Shown piece by piece: positions 42,335-53,289 of a stretch of 64,000 bases of DNA; positions within the stretch are counted from its first letter, which is position 1; every line of letters starts with the position of its first letter. Where the stretch lies: NCBI GenBank assembly GCA_963971405.1, contig OZ020487.1, positions 21,995,371-22,059,370 on the forward strand, in the 5' to 3' direction. Made by a program: the position numbers and the translations under genes. This DNA is from Psococerastis gibbosa (taxonomy: Eukaryota > Arthropoda > Insecta > Psocodea > Psocidae). Below the pieces are notes generated by a model that was not told where the DNA came from, ran no database searches, and saw only the letters and a list, made by a program, of their open reading frames with translations.

Positions 42335-42950
42335 AATTTTACAAATAAAACATCTCATCCCACATAAGTACGCCCTATTTCACACAATTTCACATTGGTA
42401 TCTATGAAATACGATTATGATTTGCCAATTTCTTTTACAAATAAAACACCACATCCCACAAAAGCGTTCCCAATTTCACATTCGTATCTATAACATTCGG
42501 TTACGAGTTGCCAATTTCGTTTACAATTAAAACACCACATCCTACATAAGCATTCACAATTTCACATTCGTATCTATGAAATACGATTATGAGTTGCCAA
42601 TCTTTTTACAAATAAAACACCAAATCCCACAGTAGAATTCACAATTTCACATTCATCGTATCTATGAAATTCGATTACGAATGGCCAATTTCTTTTACAA
42701 ATAAAACACCACATCCCACAAAAGCGTTCCCAATTTCACATTCGTATCTATAACATTCGGTTATGAGTCGTCAATTTCGTTTACAATTAAAACACCACAT
42801 CCTACATAAGCATTCACAATTTCACACAAATTCACATTAGTATCTATGAAATATGAAATGAATTGCCAATCTTTTCACGAATAAAACACCACATCCCACA
42901 TAAGCATTCACAATTTCACACAATTTCACATTAGTATCTATGAAATATAA
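42335..42950. repeat. Tandem array of ~87-bp units with a three-unit higher-order pattern
   Basis: Seven units begin with CAATTT or CAATC followed by TTTACAAATAAAACACC, near 42333, 42428, 42511, 42598, 42686, 42772 and 42866. Each carries CACATCCCACA..AGC.TTCACAATT and TATCTATGAAAT. The unit at 42428 is much closer to that at 42686, and 42511 to 42772, than to their neighbours, so a block of three units (about 258 bp) was itself duplicated. Confidence 0.85.
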
Positions 42951-42954
42951 CAAG

Positions 42955-43575
42955 CCCTGCACAAGTTTCAATCCCTCCTTCACAAACTTTAAAGCTCCCA
43001 TCCTTCCCTGGAGATGGAAATGGGGCGTAGGAGGGGCGGGGGGCACCTTGCAGTGGTTAGGGGAGAAACGAAAGGCTGACCCCCCCCCCACCCAACGACC
43101 CGCTCCCGTTCTCACACACATTAAGGACGCCCCCTCCTCGTTCACACAATTTAGTGGAATCACGATCATATTGAATTTCTAACCGACACCCCGAGATTTT
43201 CAATTTAACACCCAATGTTGAATGGATTTCCCTCTGAGAAAACTTGGTCGCCTATAAAGTGAGGGTATCCATCCCCCCACTGCCCCTACCCCCCACCATT
43301 CCAATGGAATATACAAAAGGAAACTAAGATTGCGAGCATTTCCAAAGGCATTCCTATGCATGTCTTTCATTCAATTGTAAGTGTTGCACTGTGAATTAAT
43401 GAATTGATGTTTTTCATCGTCAAAACTATTGTAGTTTATTATTTAAATACTGCATTTTTGGTTTTTAATGGTTTCCTATAAATTTACAAGAAATTTTTGC
43501 TGACTGACATAAAGTCGGCTATTGATTAATGTTAGTTCTTTCAGTTGAAAGGTTAAAATATTCGTTCAGCAGTAT
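42955..43575. other. Non-coding stretch, partly C-rich
   Basis: The segment 43000-43140 is GC-rich with C runs (43081-43091) and short overlapping ORFs without motifs. Nothing else was recognised. Confidence 0.4.
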
Positions 43576-43582
43576 TAGATCA

Positions 43583-43975
43583 GTGGTTCCCAACCAGTGA
43601 TGGTCCTCGGATCACCGAGGCCGATAAGACAAGATCGATATTTGCCGCAAAATTGTTTTTCAACCTGGGTAGTCAATAGAACTATAGAAGTCTCTTTTGC
43701 AAGGATAGTTTCCCCCGCTGCTGGGTCACGTGAAGAGAGTAATTTGAATGACTTGGCTGATGAAACGAGGTCTTTTATCTCATGGGAAATTAGCTGACGG
43801 AAGCAAGCACTGGTCACATCACCGCTCCACCTTTCTACCTAATTTAGAATTATGCTTCTTTATAATTTATGTTTTAAGCATGATGCCAGAAGTGTATGGC
43901 TGCACCACCTAGTAGTACTAGTACAATCGTCATTTTAGATGTTTCGGTAATCAAGTGGTATGTTGAAGCTGTAGA
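43583..43975. mobile_element. Possible hAT terminus (CAGTGGTTCCCAACC) and unassigned sequence
   Basis: CAGTGGTTCCCAACCAGTGA at about 43583 matches the start of many animal hAT elements. The complementary far end was not found nearby, so the element is truncated or longer than visible. The two ORFs here show no transposase motif. The rest of the segment is unassigned. Confidence 0.4.
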
Positions 43976-43979
43976 ATGA

Positions 43980-44152
43980 TAAGGCGAGGTCGTTGCTGCT
44001 GAGCCTCGAAGACACAATTCTAGAAGTCTACTAGTACGATTAGTACGATACGATACGATAGTAGTAAGATTTCGAGCACAGATGTTTATGAAAGTTTTCG
44101 AAGTACTCTTTCTACTGCTTCATCATGTAACCCCAGCCGTGAAAGTCTTTGT
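43980..44152 (-). mobile_element. Diverged Penelope-like terminal repeat (copy 3)
   Basis: On the minus strand its end is AGACTTTCACGGCTGGGG, matching the GGCTTTCACGGCCG start of the copies at 27238 and 48515. GAGGTCGTTGCTGCTGAGCC recalls GTTGCTGCTGAGCCTCCTTG at 27355. The middle is diverged. Confidence 0.45.
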
Positions 44153-44154
44153 AT

Positions 44155-45235
44155 AATAATATTGTATATTGTTTCAAGGTAATATTGTTGCCCATGCAAC
44201 ATTTATTGTACTGTACTACTAAGTAGAAGTGCAATGTTATTGATTGGAAAAACTTGTAGGAAATGACTAATACTTTTGATTACTATGTGGTTCCGTTTTT
44301 CTGCCTGACCGTTGGAAATCACAGGGGTAATAATGACACAAAATGATTTACCTTACCCCAAAGAATCGGAAAACATTAATCGTCTTCCGATTTGCGATTA
44401 CCTGGTAGATGGGTTGGAGTCACCTATAGAAACTAACCATTCAAGCATTATATGTATTTCATGGGATGTAGCCTATATTTATATTTATATTATATTAGTC
44501 CTTTATAAAGGACTAATACGACTATAACTATTATTTTAATTAGGTCTACAGACATTTAGAACTAATGGATTGTTGAAACATTATAAACCAAATAAATTAA
44601 AGTGATAAGGTGATAAGGTATTCTACAAATTAATAAATTCCTGTACAATAAATTGTCTCTTACTCGAATCCTGAAAATATTTTATTTTATCAACTGAAAC
44701 TGAGAGAAATGAAAAATAAAATTTTTCCCTGTTAGGGATAATATTAGAGTGGCAAAGTTCGAATACAAGTTAATGTCGATTTTATTACTTTAGGGTTATT
44801 GCAGTTTTTGGAATATCACTTGTTAAATATGATGTATAGAAACATAACAGCACATCTGCTTATATTAAAAAGCAGTGTCTTCAGCTGTAAAACAGTGTTG
44901 TAGAATGTAGAGTATGCTGAGCCGGGGTAAGTATGCTAAGAAAGCTTATTATATTCTGATGCAGGGAGAATGAATTTTACTTCAGTACGGTATGTCATTG
45001 AAATTACTCTATTTGATTTAATATTTTGGCACGAAAAACATCAAGCTTTTGACTTTCATAATATTGGATGGCCTAAATTTTCGGTTGATTTTTTTCCAGT
45101 ACCTCATGGAAAATATGCATCCACCAAGATAGTACACGAGTACAATATTATTATTATTATTATTATTATTTTGTAATATTTTGTAATAATAATAATAATA
45201 ATATTTTGTAATATATGCTCCTTGTCCAGGGAATA
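44155..45235. other. Non-coding stretch with a 26-bp perfect palindrome and an ATT microsatellite
   Basis: A perfect 26-bp palindrome centred on TTTATAAA lies at 44493-44518 (each half is the complement of TATTAGTCCTTTA). An ATT array at about 45147-45170 is mirrored by AAT units at about 45185-45201. No exon was recognised. Confidence 0.5.
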
Positions 45236-45237
45236 CT

Positions 45238-45737
45238 TTCCGGTTTCGTTACTCAATTTAATACCTAAAACATGCCTGAAGGTAGAAATCATCGATAGAA
45301 AGGTTTCGCAGAAAAATTATTTTTTAGTCATTTTTCATTAAAATTTAGTTATTTTTATTTTTTTACTCCCAGAAGCAAACTATCAAGGGGCAAGCAACCC
45401 CCCTCATTTTATCAACATTAATAACAACTACAATATATGTGAATTTAAAAGAAATCGTTAGAGCCGTTTTTGAGAAATACTTTTTTTAGAAGTTTTTTTG
45501 GTGTTTTTTTATTATCCAAAAAAAAAAAATATTCCGAGGTATGATTTTTTTAAACCTACATGATAAATTTCATCAAAATCGACCCAGTAGTTTGCCCGGA
45601 AATCGATGCACAGACGGACAGACAGACAGACATTTCGTACAAACCACTTTTTTGGGTTTCTGGGACCTCAAAATCTCGGAATCGAAAATTTGGACCGTCA
45701 CAAAGCTTTCCTTTTACTACGTATAAATTGGAAAGCA
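45238..45737 (+). mobile_element. Helentron/DINE-1-like element, hairpin end missing
   Basis: It starts CGGTTTCGTTACTCAATTTA and runs through GGTAGAAATCATCGATAGAA, ATTTCATCAAAATCGACCCA and a short GACA microsatellite at 45610-45632 to TATAAATTGGAAAGCA. Relative to 14693-15841, the AAAGAACC hairpin end is absent. Confidence 0.7.
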
Positions 45738-45739
45738 AA

Positions 45740-46130
45740 TATTTAAACAGATGGGTGAGTTAAAAGCGGGTATAAAAGGATGGCTGGTCAATAGGAGTTA
45801 ATAATAATGAAAACTGACATTAAAATAACAAGTAAAAATAAAATAAACATTATAATGAAATAACAAAAATAAATGATTAAGCCTTGTTTAGCAGCACTGT
45901 ATGAGTCTTTTGTCCCAAATAAGCGCTAGCTTGGGGATGCGGGATGGTATTATTATGTATTGTATTTTTGTAATATATGCTCCTTGTTCAGGGAATACTG
46001 GACAAGGAAAAGAAAGAAGAAAGAAAGATTATTATTATTATTTAAAGAGTTGAGCTGACACTGTTCTTGGGTCCCTTTGAACAGCATCACATCAGTGTAT
46101 CCCAAACATTCATATTATCACGATTGCCAA
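45740..46130. other. Non-coding stretch, nothing recognised
   Basis: TGTAATATATGCTCCTTG and TCAGGGAATACTGGACAAGG near 45970-46005 repeat a segment at 45208-45232. There is no coding signal. Confidence 0.4.
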
Positions 46131-46133
46131 TTA

Positions 46134-46372
46134 GGTGGCCATTCCAATAGCGAATTTACTTGAAAAATTGACTTTGACGTTTGTTTTGTTTTAAGAAGAC
46201 TATTATAAATTAATTTATAATATGGTAGTAGGCATCATTAATAAGTCTCCACCATATTATAACTTAATTTATAATAGATAAGTTGAGTATCTACATAACA
46301 GTCTCCTTAAAACAAAACAAACGTCAATGACAAAATCACATATGAAGTAAATTTGCCGGTGGAATGGCCGCC
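46134..46372. mobile_element. PIF/Harbinger-like foldback element E8
   Basis: A 239-bp palindrome flanked by TTA at 46131-46133 and 46373-46375. The ends are GGTGGCCATTCCAATAGCG / CCGGTGGAATGGCCGCC. The arms (GACGTTTGTTTTGTTTTAAG) mirror, and the centre is a second palindrome (TATAAATTAATTTATAATAT). Neither core module of the other copies is present. Confidence 0.8.
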
Positions 46373-46375
46373 TTA

Positions 46376-47220
46376 ATCAAATAACGAAAAACAGCAGCTT
46401 AACATTGGATTCAAACCTCAGGATTCAAAATTTAGTTTTGGCGCGCCCAAACGTCTCACCTCTCCTATAGAGAACTCTACCAGATTTGCAGTAACCGGAG
46501 AAAATGGGGAATAACTATGAAATTAGCAAGATGTAAGTGGGATGTTTGTTCCGTTAGCTGACTCGACTTTGCCAGTCCGATGCCTCCAGCAACCTTTCTT
46601 CTCCATGTTTTATGCTCAGCTGCATCGACCTAACATTACCGCCTCATCGCAATCTAACGGATAGCCTAATTAGCAGTACCGTGCAACTCAAGCGCAATTA
46701 ATTGACGACGTAGCTGTGCTGTTGCTGGAACTGCAAATTGGAATTGTTTTTAGGGACAACGGAGGCAAACAAGGGAGGAATACTTGCGACGTTCCCCCTT
46801 GTCTACCTTAGTCTGATGACGCTTTCAGAGAAAATAGAACAAATAGACTACCATAATGTCGTTTCTATGTTGCTCTTGGTTGTTTGTTCTCATCTTGACA
46901 AGAGTTTTACGGTACTGTACGTCTGGCTTTCTTCCTCGAAAGGGTTTGTTCAAAATACGTCTTTTACAGGTCTAAACTGGGCTCAACACAGCTTAGGCGT
47001 AGTGTAGCTTTACCAAATAGGTTGCTTCTTTGCTTATCTTGCTAGTTTTGCGTTTTGAGCATTTCACGCTATGTATTCAGTTCGAATGTTTTCTCATATA
47101 AATTTCTCTGCAATCAAGTCGGCGTTTTACTCATTTAAAGGTTACACTACATAACTCCTCACTCTTATGCTAAGTAACTAATGAACGTAGTATATTCAAA
47201 CGCGGCCTTAGGCAGCCAGC
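46376..47220. other. Non-coding stretch, nothing recognised
   Basis: The 89-codon ORF at 46738-47007 has no recognisable domain. Confidence 0.4.
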
Positions 47221-47224
47221 AGCA

Positions 47225-47345
47225 GCAACTTACCCGGGGAATTATTTAGATAATTTAAATACGTAATTTAAAGTAACCGGCTCCAAAACAGGCGATATTC
47301 AACTGTTGTGTCATGTTAGACCCAAAAGAGCCCGGAAAACGATGT
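47225..47345. repeat. Dispersed family V copy
   Basis: GGGGAATTATTTAGATAATT and TTCAACTGTTGTGTCATGTT correspond to 4350-4425. The class is unknown. Confidence 0.5.
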
Positions 47346-48460
47346 TTAGCTTACGTCTATCATACACATGTAGGCCATGTGTATGCAACAATGAACAAAA
47401 ATTAATCTTTGTTCACAAACCATTTGTGATTTTTATTTCTAACCAGCTTTAATGTCCATAAATAAATTTATGCGTACATTCATTGTGATATATTTATGAC
47501 ATTATACACCTATTTCCGTGTTCGCTAACGGCCATACCAATTTGAGTCTGTTCCAAACAGCGGCAAACTTTGTAGTGTGCACAGCGTTGGCAGTGGAACA
47601 TGGTGGGACGTGGCTGAGATGGTACCAGTCAGTCTAAGTGTCGAGTTCTGGTCCCCTCCGAGTTCATCGTGTGACTTTACTATGTTCCCTAAGCGGTTCG
47701 GGATCCACTATAATCAGGAGGTCCGCCCTGTCTGTCTACTCCCCTTCTCCCCGAGGTGAAGCAGTTTGCCTATAGGGTGCCTCAAGTATATAAACAGACT
47801 CACTCCCCCCGCCAGGCTGACAGGGTTGCTTCAAGCAGAATTGCTGAAAGACTTGGGAAAACAACATACTATTTCCGGGTAAGTTATTATTCTTGGTTGG
47901 TGCTATGCCTACTGGTAGTAAAACAGCAGTCGAATATTTCTCAATGTTGACAGTGTCGGGTGTAATAGAAGCAAACTAGAGTGTGCCGAAAACAAATTTT
48001 CATCTCAATTAGCATAAATGTATTCAAAGTATACCATCCGGGTTTATTTACTCAGTCGATGGTTGGATACTTGCGTCAGAGGGCTGGGAGCTTCAAATGG
48101 AACTTAATGTGTGTGTGTATAGAGGCGTTTCCATTCACAGGGGTGCTGAATAACTAATAAATAATTCACTAACCAAATATTCATTCATTATACTACAATA
48201 GCGAAGCGTATGTTTAATTTTTAATTGCTATAGCACACTCGTTGATGAATATGGGGGTGTAACATGTGGGAAAAGTGGCTTTGGCTTAATCATTGTATTG
48301 TTTTTTTCAAATATATGTGATACCAAGAATTATGGAGAAAAATATTAAAATTTAAAATGGGAAAGTTTGTAATTCTCTTGCTGAATCTGAACTTGTTTTT
48401 CGCCTGTTTCAATGTCTCAACTTGTCCATTATAGCTTGCAGCCGGTGACATCGAGAATGT
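47346..48460. other. Non-coding stretch, nothing recognised
   Basis: The ORFs at 47577-47759 and 47756-47950 overlap end to end but show no recognisable motif. Confidence 0.35.
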
Positions 48461-48461
48461 A

Positions 48462-48512
48462 TACCATTTGGCCAATGGCCCAAAAATGCATACGGAAACA
48501 ATCCAAATAATA
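48462..48512 (-). repeat. Dispersed family Y fragment
   Basis: TTTGGCCAATGGCCCAAAAA and CATACGGAAACAATCC are the complement of the family Y centre. Confidence 0.5.
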
Positions 48513-48514
48513 TA

Positions 48515-48852
48515 ATAACGAAGGCTTTCACGGCCGGAGTCTATAAAGAAGGGGACCGAAGATGTTCACCGCAGTTGTTGACAGAACCTTTGGAAGCTTA
48601 CTTTCAAATCGGTCACGCGGTACGGACTCTGACTTTCACCCGAAAGGTTGTTGGTTCGACCTACACTGGCTACATTTTCTGGCCATGCTTCGGACGGCAT
48701 GTAAAACAGGCGGTCCCGGGCCTTCCTAGTTGAGTGTAAGAGAGGCCTTTATAGCCCTAACTCCGCTAGGTTGGCTTAGTAATAGAAACAAAAAAAAATT
48801 CTTATTTATTTATTTATTAAATTGACCACGGCCTATTAACCCGGATTCTTTT
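48515..48852. mobile_element. Penelope-like terminal repeat (copy 2), split by a SINE
   Basis: The left part (ACGAAGGCTTTCACGGCCGG, CCGAAGATGTTCACCGCAG, CCTTTGGAAGCTTACTTTC) and the right part after the SINE (TTGACCACGGCCTATTAACC, CCGGATTCTT) correspond to 27240-27478. The segment CCGAAGATG...GACAGAACC is again hammerhead-like. It is interrupted by SINE copy B at 48612-48819. Confidence 0.5.
48612..48819 (+). mobile_element. tRNA-derived SINE (copy B) with TTTA tail
   Basis: Similar to copy A from GGTACGGACTCTGACTTTC onward, including CTGGCTACATTTTCTGGCCA, GGCGGTCCCGGGCCTTCC and TCCGCTAGGTTGGCTTAG. It ends in A-rich then TTTATTTATTTATTA sequence. The first bases of the head (A box) are cut, and the B box is reduced to TGGTTCGACC. 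Confidence 0.8.
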
Positions 48853-48854
48853 GC

Positions 48855-48960
48855 CACCTTCATACAAATAATGTCCGAAATCCATGGGGTCGTTGGCATT
48901 GGACAAGGGACCTACGGGCCACTATAAGTAGGCCTGGGTCTATAAAAAGTCCTACACTAT
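48855..48960 (-). repeat. Dispersed family Y fragment
   Basis: AATGTCCGAAATCCATGGGG, TCGTTGGCATTGGACAAGGG and ACGGGCCACTATAAGTAGGC are the complement of the 5' part of family Y. Confidence 0.65.
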
Positions 48961-50185
48961 GCTACGTAGACTAAGACGAAGGAAAGGCAATGGGACTGTC
49001 AGCAACAGCAGAGTCGTCTGCTGACGCACATTATTCCTTACTCTTGTTGTCACTCCATCCTTAACCATCTATTGCGTCTCTTTGTGGGCACTGCTTTATT
49101 TATAAGAAGTTATGGCTTGAAGGCTGTCTACAGCCTTCTCAAAGGAATATCATGTCTCGGTGCTGCCACTTAAATTAATAGGGTCGCTCGAGTGCCACGC
49201 TGTTCCGCCTCTCAGCACTTGATTCTCCAGCCTCGCTCTCATCAGCTAAGAGATTGTCAGCAGAGTATTACGACGCCCCAGTGACTTCCTTCTGAAAAGT
49301 TTACTCATCCCCCACTTCCTTTACATCTCCTTACCCTGGAACACGACTTGTCAGTTGCATCCGCGACTCGGTAAAGATCGTGTTCTTGTCATCTCTGAAA
49401 TCGAGGGAAATAAATACGGTTTCTCCCTTATGAGAGACGCAATTTCTCGAAAGTATTTCAGTTTCCTCTCAATTACTTTAAACTGATGGGGAGAGGAATA
49501 TATTGCATGCGTAAAATTTTGTGGGCGGCTTATAACTTCCAGTATTGCAATTCATGCGAAATACCGCTTAAATAGAGAGAAAAATAAGGTGCAGTGGACT
49601 AAATTTCACTCATCACCGACTGAATGCAAAACAAGAATTAATAATTTATTTGTGTGATATAAAATGAGATACAATTTTAGATATATTCACTAATTGAGGC
49701 GTATTGAAGCCAAACTGCAATTTTTCACAATTTTGACCTAACTGCACCATGGCCTTCCTGAAACGTTGATCCATTTTAGAGGCCAGTCAGTATAACAGCA
49801 GCATGCTTAGTTCATGAATACGGTGCATTTGACAGTGGGTACCTACATCAATGAATAAAGTCTCAAGTGCGTTTATTTCAAAATAAGTTTGACTGCAGTT
49901 ATACGCGCTTTAACTTTTATACGCTTCAATTGTTAAATGTACTACAGCATTATGCTGTAGGTCTAGTTGTAATTGTAGCCCTATTTGCATGAAACGGTGT
50001 ATTGTTTCTCAATGATTCACTTGATTTCCAATTGTCGCTGATTGGTTTCGTAAATAGTATACTATGTATGCATGAAGAGCTCAATAATTCAAGTTAATAC
50101 CGTATAATTTCTCTCCCCTATATTTCGACGTAGTCACCTAAATATCTTCTCAACTGCAGAAGTTTTTCTACCCCCGCAGAATAGA
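48961..50185. other. Non-coding stretch, nothing recognised
   Basis: Less AT-rich than its surroundings up to about 49400. No exon, RNA gene or shared repeat was recognised. Confidence 0.35.
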
Positions 50186-50189
50186 ACCT

Positions 50190-50290
50190 GACCTACGCGA
50201 GTTGGGAGTCCGTAGATGGTGGAGCGTCTGCGTGACTGGAGGAGTGTTGCCGCGCAGTTCAATACCCATCAAAGGCTATGAACCCAAAAA
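50190..50290 (+). mobile_element. 3' end fragment of the same LINE family as 13880-14045
   Basis: CTACGCGAGTTGGGAGTCCG, TAGATGGTGGAGCGT and TGACTGGAGGAGTGTTGCCG follow the order of the codons at 13950-14025. A deletion between GAGCGT and CTGACTGG breaks the frame. The copy lacks the GAA tail and passes into AAGGCTATGAACCC. Confidence 0.65.
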
Positions 50291-50406
50291 TAGAGGATAT
50301 AGAAAAACTGGTGGGATTCGACTCCATGATCTACGTCCAACAGGGGCGTTGTCTTAACCGCTGGACTACAAGACCCGACAAGAACACTTGATGTATATCC
50401 TCTACT
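50291..50406 (-). repeat. tRNA-like sequence within a small inverted repeat
   Basis: On the minus strand, GTAGTCCAGCGGTTAAGAC is an A-box match (like TRGYNNARNGG) and GGAGTCGAATCCC is a B-box match, spaced as in a tRNA (about 70 bases total). TAGAGGATATA at 50291 is mirrored by TATATCCTCTA at 50395, so the tRNA-like unit sits in the loop of a short foldback. The acceptor stem does not pair well. Confidence 0.5.
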
Positions 50407-50489
50407 TATATGCTCGTATTGACATGTTGTTAGAGAGGTTAGCACAGCTGTACAACTATCTGACCGAACAAGTCTGTGAGCGTACTTAA

Positions 50490-50659
50490 CAGGCCCGTAC
50501 CCAAGGGGGGGGGGGCAAGGGGGGCCATGGCCCCCTAAATTTGATAAAAAATAATAAATAATGTAGGAGTTTTAGCTAAAACTACTAGAATCACTACGGA
50601 TGTACGGCTTTATAGAAATTAGTGCTTGCCCCCCCAAATTAAATCCTGGTACGGGCCGG
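50490..50659. mobile_element. hAT-type MITE with perfect 8-bp duplication
   Basis: GTACTTAA is repeated exactly at 50482-50489 and 50660-50667. The element ends are CAGGCCCGTACC / GGTACGGGCCGG, an inverted repeat starting CAGG. The 170-bp interior has G and C runs mirrored near the ends and no coding capacity. A second end of the same family starts at 60319. Confidence 0.88.
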
Positions 50660-50693
50660 GTACTTAATGTCATTAAAGCAATGCTTTAAGAGG

Positions 50694-51095
50694 ACATGCT
50701 ACGTAGAAAATTAGCACCCCAAAATTTCTTGTTTATATTGAATTTTTATTTTTTTATTTAATTAACAAAGCAAGTCATTAAAGATTTGGCTCATGGATGT
50801 TGTAGAAGACAACTTCATGCATCATTTAATAGCAAATATTAAATTTTTGGTACCTTAGTTCTTCCATAAATACCAGAACAGACAGGACAGGACTAAAATT
50901 TCGCGTATTCTGGGATTTTTGGAAGTACTACAAAACTGAAAAGTAAAAATACCCGATTATACTCGTATGGTGCACGAAGTAGTCTTCTACAACTTCCATG
51001 AGCCAAATTTTTAATAAATTGCTGAGTTAATTAAATAAAGAATGAAAAGCATTTAATTTTGGGGTGTCAATTTTGTACGTAGCATATCCTCTTAA
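50694..51095. mobile_element. Palindromic MITE, family Z copy 2
   Basis: It begins TTAAGAGGACATGCTACGTA and ends TACGTAGCATATCCTCTTAA. Inner arms GGCTCATGGATGTTGTAGAA / TTCTACAACTTCCATGAGCC pair. It aligns with 2953-3345 over its length, apart from the centre. Confidence 0.8.
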
Positions 51096-51099
51096 TATA

Positions 51100-51690
51100 A
51101 AGTGTAAGGGTTATAGAGCCGGAAGTGGAAGAAGTAGCCTAAATATTAAAATCCACCCTCTCCAGCAAGATTTTTAAGTTTAATAAAAGAGGCAAAAAAA
51201 TTGGGGTCTAACAATACGGCAAGTAGTACAAAAGGTGATGCCAAAAAAGTAGAAAAGGACAGGAGCTGTCACTCTTTAGAGATAGCAGGTGAAGGATGGC
51301 AGTTTGCCCACCCCAGCTCTAATTGCCCGCCAACAGCCCTGCATTTTTATTCCCGAAATCCGGGCGGGATCAGTTTTCATGGGACCACCAACACGATAGC
51401 CTGCAATTTATGGTGGTTTTATTCCGATCAGCTACATGTTCTCTTGTGCACATCTGCAAACAGCCACTCCTCATTTCAGGCATGTTTCAGTTGTTTCATG
51501 TGAAAAATAATGAAAATATTTTGAAGCATCATTTTTATCGTTTACTATATCCAATACAAGGCTCGTTTGGTTTGATCTAATCGGTTCAATTTTGTTGATT
51601 TTGGGGTTGTGAAATTATTCAAAGAATGAAAAATGGCAAAAGGGCACATCTTAAGGAGTTTTTGGGATTTTGGCTGTTACCTTACTTCCA
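51100..51690. other. Non-coding stretch with a 100-codon ORF of doubtful status
   Basis: The ORF at 51201-51503 (starting MGSNNTASSTKGDAKK) overlaps another frame and has no domain I recognise. No splice or promoter context was seen. Confidence 0.35.
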
Positions 51691-51694
51691 GGTA

Positions 51695-52034
51695 CAGTAG
51701 AAGTCCATGTGTCCGGAATGCCCGAGAGTCCGGCATCGCTCCGGAAAATTGAATTGTATTGATTTCCATAACATTAGAAGTAAGTTTTATACTATACGTC
51801 AAAAGTCAAGAAAACTAAGACATTAGTGACTTTTTTAAATCTAAGTGAAATATGTTTTACAGTGCGTGCAGGCTACATACTGTATATGAAATGTAAAATA
51901 AACTTTGTTGTATGCATTTGCATACTGACGCATTGTATTTGTAGTTTAAATATTAACCTAATTGTTATACCGGAATTTTCGGTTGTCCAGCACCGAGCCG
52001 GTCCTGAACGTGCCCGATTGTCGGACTTCTACTG
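51695..52034. mobile_element. pogo/Tigger-like MITE
   Basis: The ends are CAGTAGAAGTCC at 51695 and GGACTTCTACTG at 52034, flanked by TA on both sides (51693-51694, 52035-52036). CAGTAGAA.TCC followed by TCCGGAAT is the classic terminus of the pogo/Tigger branch of Tc1/mariner. The interior (340 bp in all) has no transposase. The 113-codon ORF overlapping the far end is incidental. Confidence 0.85.
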
Positions 52035-52036
52035 TA

Positions 52037-52260
52037 TACTGTATGTATATATTACTGATTTTAATGCGCATTCTAGGCAGATTGTAAATTCTCATTTAAA
52101 AAAACTCAATTTTTATGTGTTAAGTTGTATTTTTGATTGTTTTTGTAGGTACGTTTGCAATGAATGAACATAGCAGGAAATAACCACATTTTCAATCTCA
52201 TATTATCTGCCAAATCAGTTTTTTTTTGTATACATATCTGTACAAATACAAAATGTAATA
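52037..52260. other. Non-coding stretch, nothing recognised
   Basis: AT-rich sequence between the MITE and the family S repeat. Confidence 0.4.
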
Positions 52261-52263
52261 ATA

Positions 52264-52346
52264 TCGACTTCGATGGCAAGGCGGTAGCGTGCTTGTACTT
52301 GTGCGAGTCAACACGCCATGCGATCGGAGACGTGGCGTAACTCAAC
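52264..52346 (+). repeat. Family S repeat copy 3, possibly tRNA-derived
   Basis: GATGGCAAGGCGGTAGCGTG resembles a tRNA A-box region. CTTGTGCGAGTCAACACGCC and GGAGACGTGGCGTAACTCAA are the complement of 7378-7460. It is uninterrupted, so it serves as a second empty site for element E2. Confidence 0.5.
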
Positions 52347-52349
52347 ACT

Positions 52350-53285
52350 GGCTATTTTCTACTAAGGAGACTAAATAGGTTATTCTTATAGATTCACCCA
52401 ATAGCTTGCATGCAATTGATCTTTAAAAAAACCGTAAATATTCTATTCTAATTTTAATGGAGGTCATGTAATACCTGACGCACAGTATACTACTTGGAAT
52501 ATTGCTTTATGATTGTATTTGCTGTTGTATCCTGACAACAAGTTACAAAAATTAAATGGGATGCTGATGGAGCTAGATTTGCATATTCACGATAATTTAA
52601 TTTAATTTTCCACCAAAATACCCTGCTGGGAACTCATATAATGGCATATTTTTATCCTGTAAGTCCTTGTTTGCTGAAGAGTTAACCGTGGATTTTACGA
52701 CAAGTTTTCAGCGATAACACACCATAGCTTTGTGTCAACAAAACTCGAAATCAGAAATCAATGCGTATCTCATTCAATTAATTTTGCAGGATTTGCATTT
52801 AAAAAAACTAAGCCCCTGCGTATACATATCCGCATACATGCTTTGTTATCCATATCCAGGAAGTAACGCTGGCATGTGTGGATAAAGGACCGCGTAAAAC
52901 GATTGTGTTTTGCACGGGAGCGAGAAAACCTTGGTGGTGCAAAGCAGCTGATGATGTACGGTGGTGCAGAAAAACAATTTCCACCCCCCCCCCCACGATT
53001 TATCACAAACAGGGTTTCGCGGAGAATCCCTGATATACAGCCCTGCTACCAGTACAGGGGTGGTCAAGTTGCTGTTTCATAGATGTTTTGGGTTTCCCCA
53101 GCTCCTTTTGTTTCCCCACACCAAAATTAAACTGAGTCCAGAGTTATATTATTATAGTCTATAGTAACACAGCATTCCCACTTTTGACGATTGAAGCCAA
53201 TACTAGAGGTATATATCATACCATATATCAAAATATATGATGTCATAAATCAAAATGTCGAGGAATATTTTTTCTGATGCCTAGT
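52350..53285. other. Non-coding stretch, nothing recognised
   Basis: A C run lies at 52984-52994. The overlapping ORFs around 52770-53164 share this low-complexity segment and have no recognisable motif. Confidence 0.4.
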
Positions 53286-53289
53286 ATCA

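Noticed and set aside
42335..42950. Possible CRISPR array
   Set aside because: Units are contiguous diverged tandem repeats with no unique spacers, and the DNA is eukaryotic.
50310..50376. Candidate functional tRNA on the minus strand
   Set aside because: Good internal boxes but a poor acceptor stem, and it is embedded in a small foldback.
51201..51503. 100-codon ORF starting MGSNNTASSTKG
   Set aside because: It overlaps another frame of similar length and shows no domain; most likely chance.
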